64,000 bases of DNA, taken from contig CM114272.1 of the NCBI GenBank assembly GCA_050084515.1, forward strand, positions 20,212,001 through 20,276,000. Reading direction: 5' to 3'. A program made the translations under genes and the position numbers. Of the stretch, positions 1 to 10,299 are shown piece by piece. Under the pieces are notes generated by a model. The model was not told where the DNA came from, did not search any database, and saw nothing but the letters and a program-made list of their open reading frames with translations. Each line of letters begins with the position of its first letter. The first letter of the stretch is position 1. Source of the DNA: Blasia pusilla. Lineage: Eukaryota > Marchantiophyta > Marchantiopsida > Blasiales.

Positions 1-67
1 TGCCTCTCACCTAGCTCAGGAGAGTGCCAACAGCGAGGGCCCAAGTATTAGGGGCGGGGCGACTTTT

Positions 68-1037
68 GGCGTTGTCAAAGGGGGTGGTGGTATCCGTCCG
101 ATTGCCATAGGTGAGGTGCTCTTGCGGTTGGTGAGTCGTACTACTCGCTTTGCAATTCCGTGAGGCTTTCGGTCACATCCGAGTCCGCACAGTTTGGAGT
201 TGCCACGCCCCGGATGTGAGACGGTTGCCTTAGGTTTGAGGGCTTGTCTAGATGTACATCCAGAGTGGGTGGTTCTCCAAGTGGGACGTGGAGAACGCCT
301 TCAACTCAAGATCTCGGGCTACTATATTCACAGAGTTGAGGGACGCGGGTGGCCCCATGGCGAGCCTCATTCCCTTTGTGCAGGCTTTTTATGGGGCCCC
401 TTCGGCCCTCTATTTCCACCATGGTCGATTCGAGGAGGAGGTCACGGTCTTGGAGTCTGCTACCGGGACTCGTCAGGGTGACCCTCTGGGTGGCGCGTTG
501 TTTGCTGTGGCTCATTACCGAGCGGTTCTTTCTACGGTGGAGGCTTTCCCGGGTTGCATGTTCCCCCGCAGATGATACTCATATTGTTGGTCCCTGGAGA
601 TCTGGTTGTCCTCGCATTCGAGCACTTTTCAAAGACAGTTGGCACGTGTCGGTCTGGCGGTGAAGGTGGGGAAGTGCAAGGCTTGGTCTCCATTAGGCCT
701 ACGTGATGATCTACATTTACCCGACGGCTTCTTGCGACCTGTCGGAGGGCTTCGAGTCTTGGGAGTACCGCTCGGGAGCCAGGACTTTGTATCGACTTTC
801 GTGGCAGCGGCTCTTACCGAGGATCTTCTCCACGTTGATGATCTTACGAGGATTGGTGACCCTCAAGTCGCCTTCGGCATTCTCTCTTCTTGTTTTGCTC
901 GAGACCTGGTTACCTCACTAGAACTGCGGACATCTAGTCACCTTTCTTCCCTATATAGATCCTTTGATAGGAAGCTCATGCAGGTGTTTGGGGATCTTCT
1001 AGGACCCGGCTCCTTAGAGTGCCCCATGGGGAGTTAG
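68..1037 (+). pseudogene. Reverse transcriptase domain, frameshifted
   Basis: The RT core is spread over at least three frames: 68-163 (ends at TGA), 194-290, 252-575 and 606-1037. In a working enzyme it would copy element RNA into DNA. The conserved GTRQGDPLGG box and the DVENAFNS box are readable. The catalytic ADD (568-576) is in a different frame from the preceding FPGCMFP, so a one-base lesion separates them. The last piece ends DLLGPGSLECPMGS. It cannot make a full protein. Domain identity rests on the order of RT motifs, which is firm; the family name is left open. Confidence 0.75.
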
Positions 1038-1850
1038 CTCAGAGAGACAGGCCTCTTGGCGATTTCTTTTGGTGGAGTAGGTCTTCTCTCGACCGAGTTA
1101 GTGGCGCCCTCCGCTTTTTTAGGGAGTTGGGCCATAGTGGCACCCCTCCTTTGCTCCCGATTTTTGGTTAGAGATAGACCGCTCCTTCTACACTACGTCT
1201 CCCAGGTCGAGGATGGCTCTTTCCCACTTCAGTCTTCACTCACGACTTGTAGAGATTCCCTTCGAGTTGAGGCCGAGCGGTTCTCCCCACTTTCTCCTCC
1301 TTAGTTACCTCCGGTCGTCCTGGGCTCCAATCTTCCTTGATGGAAGCCCACTTTGAGGCAGTTTTTAGAGGCACTATGTCCGACGGGAATATCCCCATGG
1401 AGGTTAGGGCCCGATTCGCTCTTGCTCCGGAAAGGGGCAGGCTCATGGGTAGGGGCGCCCCTTCTCCAGGCTTTCAGACGCACCACTTACCTATACCACG
1501 ATGCGGTTCCGCTTTGGGCCTCCCCAACCATCGGTGGTTGGTTCGACACATTGCGAGTGTCGCCGAGCCCGATCCACTTGGTGTGCATTTGGCACGCAGT
1601 TGTCCGATTGGGGTGAGAGGATAGCCACTCACGATGCAAAGGCGGGATATCATGTTCAGATTGCTCGGGAGAGTGGCTTCCATGTGCAGAGAGAGAGGCA
1701 CTACTCCTCATGCGGGATTCCCTCATTCGTGCCGATCTCTACATGACACGTGAGGTGAGGTGGTTGTGGCGGACGTGGTAGTCACAGATCCTACGCGGGA
1801 GGCGGTCTGCGAGCCCAAGTGGTGGCCCAAGGGCGAATGCTACAAGGAGC

Positions 1851-1880
1851 GGCGGCGGCGGGCGGCGGCGGCGGCGGCGG
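1851..1880 (+). repeat. GGC/GCG trinucleotide tract
   Basis: About ten GCG-type triplets inside the C-terminal part of the left LINE copy; in frame they give poly-Ala. The right copy has a shorter, interrupted version near 61700-61725, so the tract differs in length between copies. Confidence 0.8.
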
Positions 1881-2330
1881 CGAAGAAGACATATATCTAT
1901 CGACTACACGAGGGACACATCTTCATCCCCCCGGCCATAGAGATGTATGGGGCTATGGGGGAGAGGTTCGACTGCGTTCACGGATGCGCCCATCATCTCC
2001 ACTCGAGAAATGGGTTGTCCTTAGCTCTGCGATTCTGTATTGACAGGCGGCGGGTCTCCATAGCGCAGCCCGGCGTGCCCAGCTAATGGGATTTTGCGGC
2101 GGGCTCAGCCGTGGGAGACGCCGGCGCTAGAGGCCCACTTAGTAGTAGTCATAGCTCTCTTGTTGTTGCTTTGATATTGTCTCTGCTTTGTTGGTGAGTT
2201 TCGTCGTTAGGGGGAATGCCCCTTCTTCCTTTTCCGGGTCGTGTTGTGGCCTTCAGGTTTTGACTCTTTGAGTCCCCCTCTTTTGTACTTCCGATGGGTT
2301 TTCCATCACTCGTTTTTATCGAAGTGCATC

Positions 2331-2600
2331 TTTCTTCGTCCGCACCCTCTCTTCCCTTCCGGCCGTCCAGCCTCCTCGCACGGCGCTTCTGGACGCGCGT
2401 CTCTTGGCTCCCGGCTCTTACTCCCGGTCCTTGCGACTTCGGTGACACGACTCTCGCGGCCCTGATGCCTCTCCCCGCTTTACACGCCCTCCTATGCGGC
2501 CTGCCTCCCCACGTCTATTTTAGACCTAACCCAAAATCGCCGTGTTTCAGCAGATTACTCCTACCTTGGCCGTGAACGACAGATCGCCCAGGGCGGCTAC
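2331..2600. other. GC-rich spacer, no gene seen
   Basis: A C-rich stretch between the LINE 3' end and the solo LTR. ORFs crossing it show no recognisable domain. It may include the distal end of the LTR, whose boundary I could not fix. Confidence 0.4.
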
Positions 2601-3108
2601 GACCTAACCGCCTTACTTAACAGCCCCCCGGGCGGCTGCAAGCCCTAAAAACTAATTTCTCTCTATTTCCCAACGCTCTTGCCGATTCCCGATGATGCTT
2701 ACTCCCCGTTACACCCTGTTGCTCTCCTTCGACAATCTGCTCCAGAAAAATCTGAGAAAAACGGACATCGCTTCCGCCCACGGCCTTTTGAACAGAAAAA
2801 ATGACAAATACGACGCCAACCAACGTCTCCACGGGCTCCCGACCAAGGCAACTCGCTTGCCTACTTGCAAACAACGAATTCCCACCAGCCCCCTGACAAA
2901 TTTCTCATGTAAAAATAAAGAGTAGTAAAAACGGCACACCCGGCCTAAAACTTTACTCCTCAATCTACATCGGCATATCGAGCCTCGTCCACCCTGTGCT
3001 ATCAAAGAATCCGGACGCTAGCACCCTAGTCCTATCTCACACACATACAAGGGAGGTGCTCCAACGGCCCAACATGAGAAAGATGGCATAGGAAAGCCAT
3101 CTTCCTCT

Positions 3109-3116
3109 CTTATATA
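3109..3116 (-). promoter_or_regulatory. TATA box of solo LTR copy 1
   Basis: Minus-strand TATATAAG lies just downstream of the GGGAAGAGCC hairpin. The equivalent place reads CTATAGAAGG in the 43.4-kb copy and TAAAAATAAG in the 56.2-kb copy. That fits a U3 promoter decaying in the other two copies. Confidence 0.55.
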
Positions 3117-3121
3117 GGGTT

Positions 3122-3145
3122 GGGAAGAGCCAAAAGGCTCTTCCC
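3122..3145. promoter_or_regulatory. Conserved LTR hairpin
   Basis: A perfect 10-bp stem, GGGAAGAGCC / GGCTCTTCCC, with an AAAA loop. A version with one changed base is at about 56252-56276 and a partial version near 43378-43400. It sits immediately upstream of the TATA box in the LTR's own orientation. Confidence 0.7.
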
Positions 3146-3789
3146 CTAAAAATAGCCCTCTCCTTGGTAACGCGCAAGACAGTTAGGTTACCAGGGTGAC
3201 CTGGTCAACAAGTCACCCGACTGTGAAAGACCTCATCATGAAAGTTTTCAGAAACGACGTTCCTGACACAATGGACCTATCCTCAACCTCATCCGGCACA
3301 GTGGGACAAAGTTACACTCAAGATAGTCCGCTGGCTCCTACGCCCTATCCACGATAGATCTCGACCTATCGGCTACTCAGATGTGACAACTATTGGGAAC
3401 AACGAACATTCAAATAAGGAAGGTGATTACACAAAAATGTAGTGTATAAAGAAATTCTTCATTGAACAAAAATATTTATTTATTTATACAAATGCCATAT
3501 AGTGATAGGTCTTGCACAAACATCTTACTAGTTTCTTTTCATCCACACAAGTGTTCAAGTAGTTTTGTGAGGTGCCTCCAGAAGGGCTATGCAGTTGATA
3601 GAAAATACTTAAATTAAGATCACTACCATTCTACGCATGTGCATATCAATGGTGTTCTTACTAGTAAAAAATTCGGTGGGGAATGGAAAAAAAATTGGAA
3701 GAAAGAAAGAAATTTGGGCTCAAAACCAAAGTATAACACCAACGCCAATACATCTATATTATTATGGGAGAGTGCCTTATTGTTTCGCA

Positions 3790-4066
3790 AACACTTTTCT
3801 GCTTGACATAGGGCAACTGGGCAGCAAGAAAATGTTTAAGATACTACGGGCCATAAGAAAAAAAATATGAATTTGTGTCCAACGTCATTAATCTTTTCTG
3901 TGGCTATACACTAGCTCTTCAAATACTTTTTTGCTTGACATGGGGCAATTGGGCAGCAAGAAAATGTTTAAGATGCTACGGGCAAGAAGAAAAAAAATTT
4001 GAATTTATGTGCAGTGTCATTAATATTTTCTCTGGCTATACACTAGCTCTTCAAACACTCTTTTTT
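3790..4066 (+). repeat. Tandem repeat, about 2.1 copies of 132 bp
   Basis: The core CTTGACATRGGGCAAYTGGG recurs at 3802 and 3934, a period of 132. The unit runs from the ACTTTTCTGCTTGACAT region to the CACTAGCTCTTCA that precedes the next unit. A third partial unit starts near 4053. No coding potential is evident. The flanks 3389-3789 hold nothing recognisable. Confidence 0.8.
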
Positions 4067-4084
4067 TTCTCGTGCATCACACTG

Positions 4085-4340
4085 GCACCTTTTTAGTTTT
4101 TACTAGTGTAAAGCCCGTGGGAGTGATCATGAAGAACTAATGAAGAATTAATCAAACAAATATTTTTTCTTGTTGCCCGTGGAATAGAAATCATTTTCTT
4201 GCCGCCGCATAGTTAGAAACATTTGCTTGATGCCTGATTTTCAAATATCAAGTAAAAATGTGTTTACAAATAAAAAAGACTCTCCAATAATAATATAGTA
4301 ATAATGAAGATTAATGGGAAGATACTCCTCTAAACCCTAA
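4085..4340 (+). repeat. Dispersed repeat, left copy
   Basis: Includes a block around 4255-4300 (GTGTTTACAAATAAAAAAGA, then CTCTCCAATAATAATA) that is matched near 56620-56655. In both places it lies just right of a family-S LTR in the same orientation. An ACTAGTGTAAAGCCCGTGG box is at about 4101. Function unknown. Confidence 0.5.
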
Positions 4341-5660
4341 ACATTTCCCGTTCCACGCGTGTCATCTTGGGTGGCCTAGTAAGTAATTAGTACGACTGAC
4401 TACGTACCTAGGGCTCTCATTAGTATCATCTTGCATCCACTAGTAAAATATAAAACCCAATCGTGTTTCGTAGTGCCCACCCAACAAATACTTCCAAAAA
4501 GAACTTTGTTGTATTTCGACACGGAGAATGTGTGGCTAAAACCCTCCAGGTGTTCTTCTAGCGAGCAATAGTCAGCGGGCAAGTATTGCGAGAGAGAGAA
4601 GCTGCAAGGCAAATGAGCGATTGTACAGGTGACGGCTCAACCTGAACCCCTACAGTAAGGGCAGGTCCCCATGGCGTTGGTTTGGATTCACAGGTCCCAG
4701 TTCTAGTTGATCGACGATTGGAATTTGAATGATCATTTTCTAGTCCTGGGTCTGTCCGCACCGCAAAAATCACGATGCGGAAATTCTAAGCGCGATGCTT
4801 GGATGATTAAATGTATAACAAACATCTCTAAACGGGTTTCGTGACCGGAATTACTTACCGCCTATGACCGGGCCCGGAATCCGTATGGGAACCAGGCTAC
4901 GACCCCACGACTGGGACCCGAAGGAGGTGTCCATGGGGACAGGTACTCTCGGGACCCTGAGCGGAAGATTCCCATCCACGCGTCTCCGGGTCCGGAAACC
5001 TTCGCCTGCACTGTTTCGAAACTGTGCGTGTGCTCAGGGGAATGTTGGACAAGCGTGAATGAGGAACGCTTATCCTACATGCCAACAGTCGCGAAGCAAG
5101 AATTAGCGGCGCGCGATTCAGCGTCTGCGAGATGAGGACGCTCGAAATCCATTACCCGCACCTCATTTGCGATCCAAGCTAGACTCGGCGATGAGATCTT
5201 ACAGAACCTTGGCCATCAGCGCACTCCGAGACGTGCGTTACTTTGTGGCTTTCGTTCGCTACGACTCACCGACCGAATGATCCCCTCTCGCGAAGCGCAC
5301 ACGCACAGTTTTGCTTCCCTCCGACGTTACGAGCGGTTTGCGTGCAAACCGGATGATGCGACGGGACTCCGGAAGGGACAAATGACGGACGCATGGATTT
5401 GGCCGCAAGATCCCGCAGCGTCTGTGACAGTAACGATAATTCGTAAGATCTTCGTTCGGCACTCCTACGGGATCGGAAAGGCCGTTGAGAAAAGCGCTGC
5501 GTCAGAATGACCAGTTCACGGCGTAAAATGCTGTCCTGGGAGGTGCTCGGAGAAGTTATACAGAGTCCAAGTCTTAGGTTGGCATACATTCATACCATTC
5601 GTGTGGTGCACACAAATGCGGTTTTGCTGGTGCGAAAGCTCGCTGCTCGGGGTCAATGAT
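4341..5660. other. CpG-rich spacer, no supported gene
   Basis: Composition changes here to a CpG-rich, gene-island type. Several overlapping ORFs under 110 aa occur on both strands with no domain, no repeat and no codon pattern that favours one of them. I see no gene. Confidence 0.5.
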
Positions 5661-5830
5661 CGGGGAGATCCGGGGTTACGAGTAAGGCTAGCGGGTTAAA
5701 TCTGAGAATTTCCGATTAATTTTAAAACTGCCTACGAAAAACCGGTTGGATGTGAAGACGCTCTTCGTGTTTCGTATCTGAAAACCGGTTAAAAAACCGG
5801 AATTTCCGTAGCCGATTTACCATTCCCTGT
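5661..5830 (+). repeat. Dispersed repeat with GGAGATCCGGGGTTACGAGT, left copy
   Basis: A 22-base stretch starting GGAGATCCGGGGTTACGAGT is identical at about 5665 and 56969. Both are followed by ACCGGTT/GGAAATTCCG-rich sequence. It keeps the same order relative to the family-S LTR and the 4.1/56.5-kb repeat. Confidence 0.5.
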
Positions 5831-7153
5831 AATGTACCGGGTCCCACGAACAAACTCCCCGAACCCTGCTCGGGGTCACGGAACTCGCGTAAGAACGAAA
5901 AGCGAGAGGGGCGAAGAGTTGGAATTTGGATTTATTAACGTCTGTCCACGAATAATATTTCGGCATGTGACAAAGGTAACCTGGCTAATCATTTCAGCTC
6001 TTCACCTGGAGTACAGCCTTCCATGCCAATCATAGTAGGTTCAGGACAGGACAGAAGGCTCCTAAACCGCCGTCACATTCTGATGCCCCGGGACCATTCC
6101 GGGCGTTCCTACAGACGTCAGATGTGCTACCATCGCGGAAGTGGGACCCCAATCACCACAAGCCGCACAATTAACGTGGAACACTGCTATCGTTTCACCG
6201 GACAGTCACTTCATCCGATCTATCTGTACAACAGCCGAGAACAGCCGAGCTTCCCACACCAAAAACTCCAAAACCATGTGCCATATACCCATACGATGCT
6301 CCTTACGATTCCAGATCATTTCAAGCGTTGCTTTTACGATTGGTGTCTTGCTCTTCCCCACATTCGTCTTGCATCGGATCACTCATCTCTCCTACTCATA
6401 CCACGGAATCACGGATGTACGATGCGGAACATGCAGTGGAACAAGTGGCACAATAAGATCTAAATTTAGACGGCTGCAAATGGAAAGAAAGTCTAAATTC
6501 ATATTTCTGGTGCAGCGGCGCACGCAAACGCGCGCGTGGACATGCACAATGGAATACAGGCCACACAAATTCCAGAAACGGAGAACATTTGGAAAGTTGT
6601 CAGTTTTCATTTCATTTAACCCGCAGAGAGATCGCCGGAGAACGACACAAATCAGCTTGTCGTACCATGAAGCTATTGCAGCCTACTTGAGCTACAATTT
6701 GTATGCTATAGGCCGGCCTTACTGCACTGAAAGGTGTGCAAATTACACATCTGACTGAACAATTCCACCTATCGGACCACGAGAGTGAATTTGGCGCTTC
6801 GAACACACTCGCTAGGCAACCGTCTTAGCATGTCTGTACAACTTTCGCTGTCGTGAGCTTGGAAGTTTTCAAAGGTTGGGAGTGAACCTGGCTGTCAAGA
6901 TATTTTTCCTCTAGGGCGCGTAAGTCTGCTTTGCTTCGGGCTCGGCGCCATGCCTTGTTCCGATGGAGGTGTGCGTAGGTGTACAGGAGCCTAAAAGATC
7001 CAGATCTACCACAGACAATGTACAAAGGAATTTTCCTCGGTTGTCGAGCTGAAATAATCGTATTGAATTCTGTGAGCAAAATTTTTCCTAACAGTGCCGT
7101 ACGTTGACGAATAATGAAATAGAGTTTCCTTCCAAAGGCGAGCCTCTACTCAT
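5831..7153. other. 3' flank of ATP sulfurylase, no supported gene
   Basis: This should contain the 3' UTR of the minus-strand gene. The longest ORF (plus strand, 6141-6758) has no recognisable domain and overlaps another open frame, so it is not called. No clear AATAAA on the minus strand close to the stop was found. Confidence 0.5.
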
Positions 7154-9703
7154 TCAAACTGGGACCGGATCCTTCAAAACTCTTGGCGCTTGCTGGCCCT
7201 GCTTCTGTTCAGGTTCTTGTTCCTTGGCATTCAAGCTTTGGTAATAGTCAACTAGTACTTGCCAACCGCCAGGACACATAAACCCATCCGGAAGGCTTTC
7301 TCCATTCTTGGCGAAGTTTCTCATCTGCAATTTCAACAATGATTTAGGATATATGCAAAGACAAATTCTTATGCTTCAGAAAAGCCAGAGCTGTGTTCTG
7401 CGTACACGACACCCAGAAAATTCTAGCAACAATGAACTGAAATCCGGACGAGATAAACTTCGGTTAAGAGCCATACCTTCGTTCCTGAAATAAATAGAAA
7501 GTCCTCCGATCTTTTGGGGTCGAAGAATGCCATTCTGCCTATGGTTTTGTCATACGCCGCGACCTGGAAATTTTCCAAATGATGTTAGTCAAGCATACCG
7601 AACAGACGACACCTGGTCACAGACAGCACCTGTTCAAGGAAAGACGAGCAGGGTAGGTTCATTGAGCGGAGCATATTTGACGAACCTTAAAAGGCAGAAT
7701 ATTCAATCGCTCAAGGCCAGGAGCCATACTGAGCACCATCTTTCCATGATCCGGGTTGTAAAGATCACGGTTCTCGGTCGGGTGCCCCATACCAGCTGGA
7801 TCACGGCCAACGATATAAAAGTCCGCACCGGCATTAATGCGCGCCTTGGCATGCCATTGGACTTCAGTTGGTCCTGCGTAGTACATAGGCGAGGGAAAGA
7901 TAGCGATAACTGTGGTCGCTGGATCTAAGACGCCGGCTTCCAGAACCTGCACCACTTGTAAAGGTACAAAATATCATATAGGCGAACCCCGTCCACCAAT
8001 TATTTTAAGAGCCTCACGACTCCTTCCTGCCAACGAAGGGAGCGGTAATTCCAAAAAGAACTATTTACTATCATGAGAAAGACAATGAGAAGCAACAGTT
8101 CTGGCAGAGACCAGAGTAACTGCTTGAAGACATAGGCACAACTTTACTTTTGAACGACATACCTTGTCGTGTTGCTTCATACGCCAATCTAGTGGGACAT
8201 CATCAGCCTTTGTGAATCCTCCTAGAGGGTGTAGCAATAGGATAGGGTTCTTGAAGCCCATTTCCAGTAAACGTCTTCGAGTATCTGTCATAAGCAGAGC
8301 GTGACCATTGTGCACTGGGTTCCGAAGTTGGAAAGCGAACACTGCATCCGCATTGCGCCTCTCAAATTCGGCGCGCAATTCGGCAGGGGAGAGTCTGTAG
8401 TGGTCTAGACCGTCGTTGTACTTGACGCGCTCCAATACTTCTAAGTCGCCACCGATCAACCAGTTTCCAGAGTTCCTAATCGACTCCTCCACATAAGGCA
8501 AACCAGGTGCAGTTGTTCCCCATGTGCGAGCAATACGCTCCTCCTTGTTGTGCTTGTAAATTTCAATACTGCACAATTGTCACCAAGCTTTCTAACATCA
8601 GCAAAAGTGGAAAACGAACCACGCAATGAACTACACGACTGAAACTTCCCGGGACATCCTCCACGGAGCTACCGAAAACTGACGTCCGAACTCCTATCAA
8701 CGCACGACTGTGGTTTCAGGAATCGTTCAGGCAGGCAAATACATATTTCATAAGAGGTAGGTGCGAAGTAGACGCAAAACCAAGTGGAGCAGAATTCAAA
8801 GCGAGGCCCGAGGAAGAAGATTACGACCTCTACACTATGGCAAGGATAACAAAGTAGTTCTATGTCCTCGTGAACGCCTGAGACACAGCCGGAACTTCTG
8901 AAATTGGTGAACCCCCTAAACGCGTCTGTGAGCGTCTAGTCCTCGGAGAAAAGCTTGAATGGACAAAAACAAGTTGTGAATGATGAACTACGATCCGCGC
9001 CAAGAGGCATAAACGAATCCTAGTGAAAATCTCTCAATACCGATTAATTGAAAGACCTGGACATTCAGACATGCAACATATGGTGGGTAATTAAGGAAGA
9101 AGGGAGATCATACTTGCGTAAAATGGCAACCGGGGCTCCAGCCGGTCCCAACAAAGTCACGGCCGAGCTTTTGCCTAATGACTCTTTTTGAGTGTCATCG
9201 ATTGCTAAAACGATGGGAATGGACATATTAACCAGGCTACCATCCATAGACCTCAGCGCGTTGAAGTGCAGCGCTTGCAAGTACTCATTCTCTCGCATGA
9301 AACCCCGGAGAGGACTGGCCCACCCTTCAGATAACACATGAACCCACTCGAGATCAATCTTCGTGATGGTCACAGAGGGCAGGGTCGTTGCTTCGGCGAA
9401 TTTCTGGGCTTTCTCCCGGTCAGGCACGATGAGATCGACAAGCACTCCTCCGTCTGGTGTAATCAGGCCCGCCCTAATGGGGCCGACCGGCTTGCGCGCT
9501 TGTTGGCCCATCTGCGTGCTCTGTGTTTGACCCATGTGCAAATGTCGCTCTCTAAGATGGCCAGGGGATTGGGAGCCACGCCGAGATACAAACGAGGCGT
9601 TCTTCGGCGACGAAGAGGAGAATTTCGGGCTGCATGGAGTGAGAGCCGCAGCATTATTATTGCTAACGGACAAAACTCGAAGTACACCTGCCACCGTCGC
9701 CAT
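7154..9703 (-). CDS. APS: ATP sulfurylase (sulfate adenylyltransferase), plastid type
   Basis: Makes adenosine 5'-phosphosulfate and pyrophosphate from ATP and sulfate, the first step of plant sulfate assimilation. Five exons can be placed on the minus strand: 9703-9114, 8568-8163, 7946-7686, 7563-7477 and 7324-7154. They total 1515 nt, 504 codons plus stop, and all junctions are GT-AG and in frame. Residues about 1-80 are rich in Ser, Ala and Arg, as in a plastid transit peptide; the mature part starts near [13 protein letters not shown]. Visible motifs are [17 protein letters not shown], the active-site [10 protein letters not shown], the [20 protein letters not shown] loop, [30 protein letters not shown] and C-terminal [16 protein letters not shown]. 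No domain is missing. The start is the ATG of MATVAGV; an in-frame ATG upstream at 9841 would add a GA-repeat-encoded stretch and is not preferred. Plant enzymes are usually about 460-480 aa, so the N-terminus is rather long. The gene stands alone, with transposons on both sides. Confidence 0.97.
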
Positions 9704-9798
9704 TGTGGAAGAAATGGAGAGTCGCTGCCCGCCTTCCCCAAACCACCTCCAGAAAGCTGCAGACCAGACCAGGTACACCGTCTCAGTATGTGACACTT

Positions 9799-9824
9799 TC
9801 TCTCTCTCTCTCTCTCTCTCTCTC
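9799..9824. repeat. (TC)13 microsatellite in the APS 5' leader
   Basis: A perfect TC tract (GA on the gene strand) about 96 bases upstream of the ATP sulfurylase start codon. It probably lies in the 5' UTR or core promoter. Confidence 0.85.
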
Positions 9825-10258
9825 GCTTCACGAGGCAACACCTCGCTCGCTCACGCTCCCCCTCTCTGGTCAGCGCTCTCAAGCCTTCACCTCTCCGACA
9901 CTGCAAGGACTAAGCCCGCGAGCACTCCTTAAGTCCTCTTTCTACAATGCTGCTTTCGTCAACCATCAGCCTTCGCACGACTTCGTTCTAAATCGACGCC
10001 GTGTGGCGCACCGAGGCAGGAGTACTTGTCGCCTCACCCGCGAACTCTCAGGGGTGCTGCTACCTCGTCTCTTCTTCCTCCGCAGCTAGTCCTCTCATGT
10101 CAGGGCCTGAACGGCAAACCCGCAGAGAATCGCGGTGGTGCCTCTCTGGCTTGTTCCCCCCAGGTACTCCAAACCATATGCAACAAATGGCTCTCCTTCT
10201 GCCCACCCTCCTTCCATCCGCCCCACACTGCTACCCTCGCGCTCAAAACAGCTCCAGA

Positions 10259-10261
<3 letters not shown>

Positions 10262-10296
<35 letters not shown>
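10262..10296. repeat. (CT)n microsatellite upstream of APS
   Basis: An uninterrupted CT tract of about 35 bases, roughly 560 bases upstream of the APS start codon, within a pyrimidine-rich upstream region. Confidence 0.85.
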
Positions 10297-10298
<2 letters not shown>

Positions 10299-10299
10299 C

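Larger units (their letters stand above)
1..2330 (+). mobile_element. LINE-like non-LTR retrotransposon, left copy (5' end outside window)
   Basis: This is a degraded reverse-transcriptase element read rightward. Its homologue at 61246-63382 lies on the other strand. RT parts seen in order are GGGGIRPIAIGEVL near 68-163, motif A-like DVENAFNS near 285, motif B GTRQGDPLGG near 466-495, ADDTHIVGP near 568, VGLAVKVGKCKAW near 650 and LGVPLGSQDF near 760. A downstream C-terminal region (about 1470-2080) ends in a basic and poly-Ala stretch. The 3' end, placed by comparison with the right copy, is near 2325-2330 after TCGAAGTGCATCTT, and there is no poly-A tail. The 5' end is beyond the window. 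The exact LINE clade is not assigned. Confidence 0.8.
2600..3388 (-). repeat. Solo LTR, family S, copy 1
   Basis: This matches 55690-56490 in the same orientation and 43128-43720 in the opposite one. Read on the minus strand it begins TGTCACATCTGAGTAGCC at 3388, a typical Gypsy-type LTR start. It carries a hairpin followed by a TATA box (separate entries) and then a pyrimidine- and GC-rich tail. No gag or pol lies next to any of the three copies, so they are probably solo LTRs. The low-coordinate end is approximate. Some LTR signals could also belong to a non-autonomous element. Confidence 0.7.

Noticed and set aside
6141-6758. 205-aa plus-strand ORF
   Set aside because: No domain, overlaps another long frame (6023-6463), and lies in the 3' flank of the minus-strand gene.
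9704-9841. N-terminal extension of ATP sulfurylase from the ATG at 9841
   Set aside because: It would encode an Arg-Glu microsatellite stretch; the MATVAGV start gives an ordinary transit peptide.
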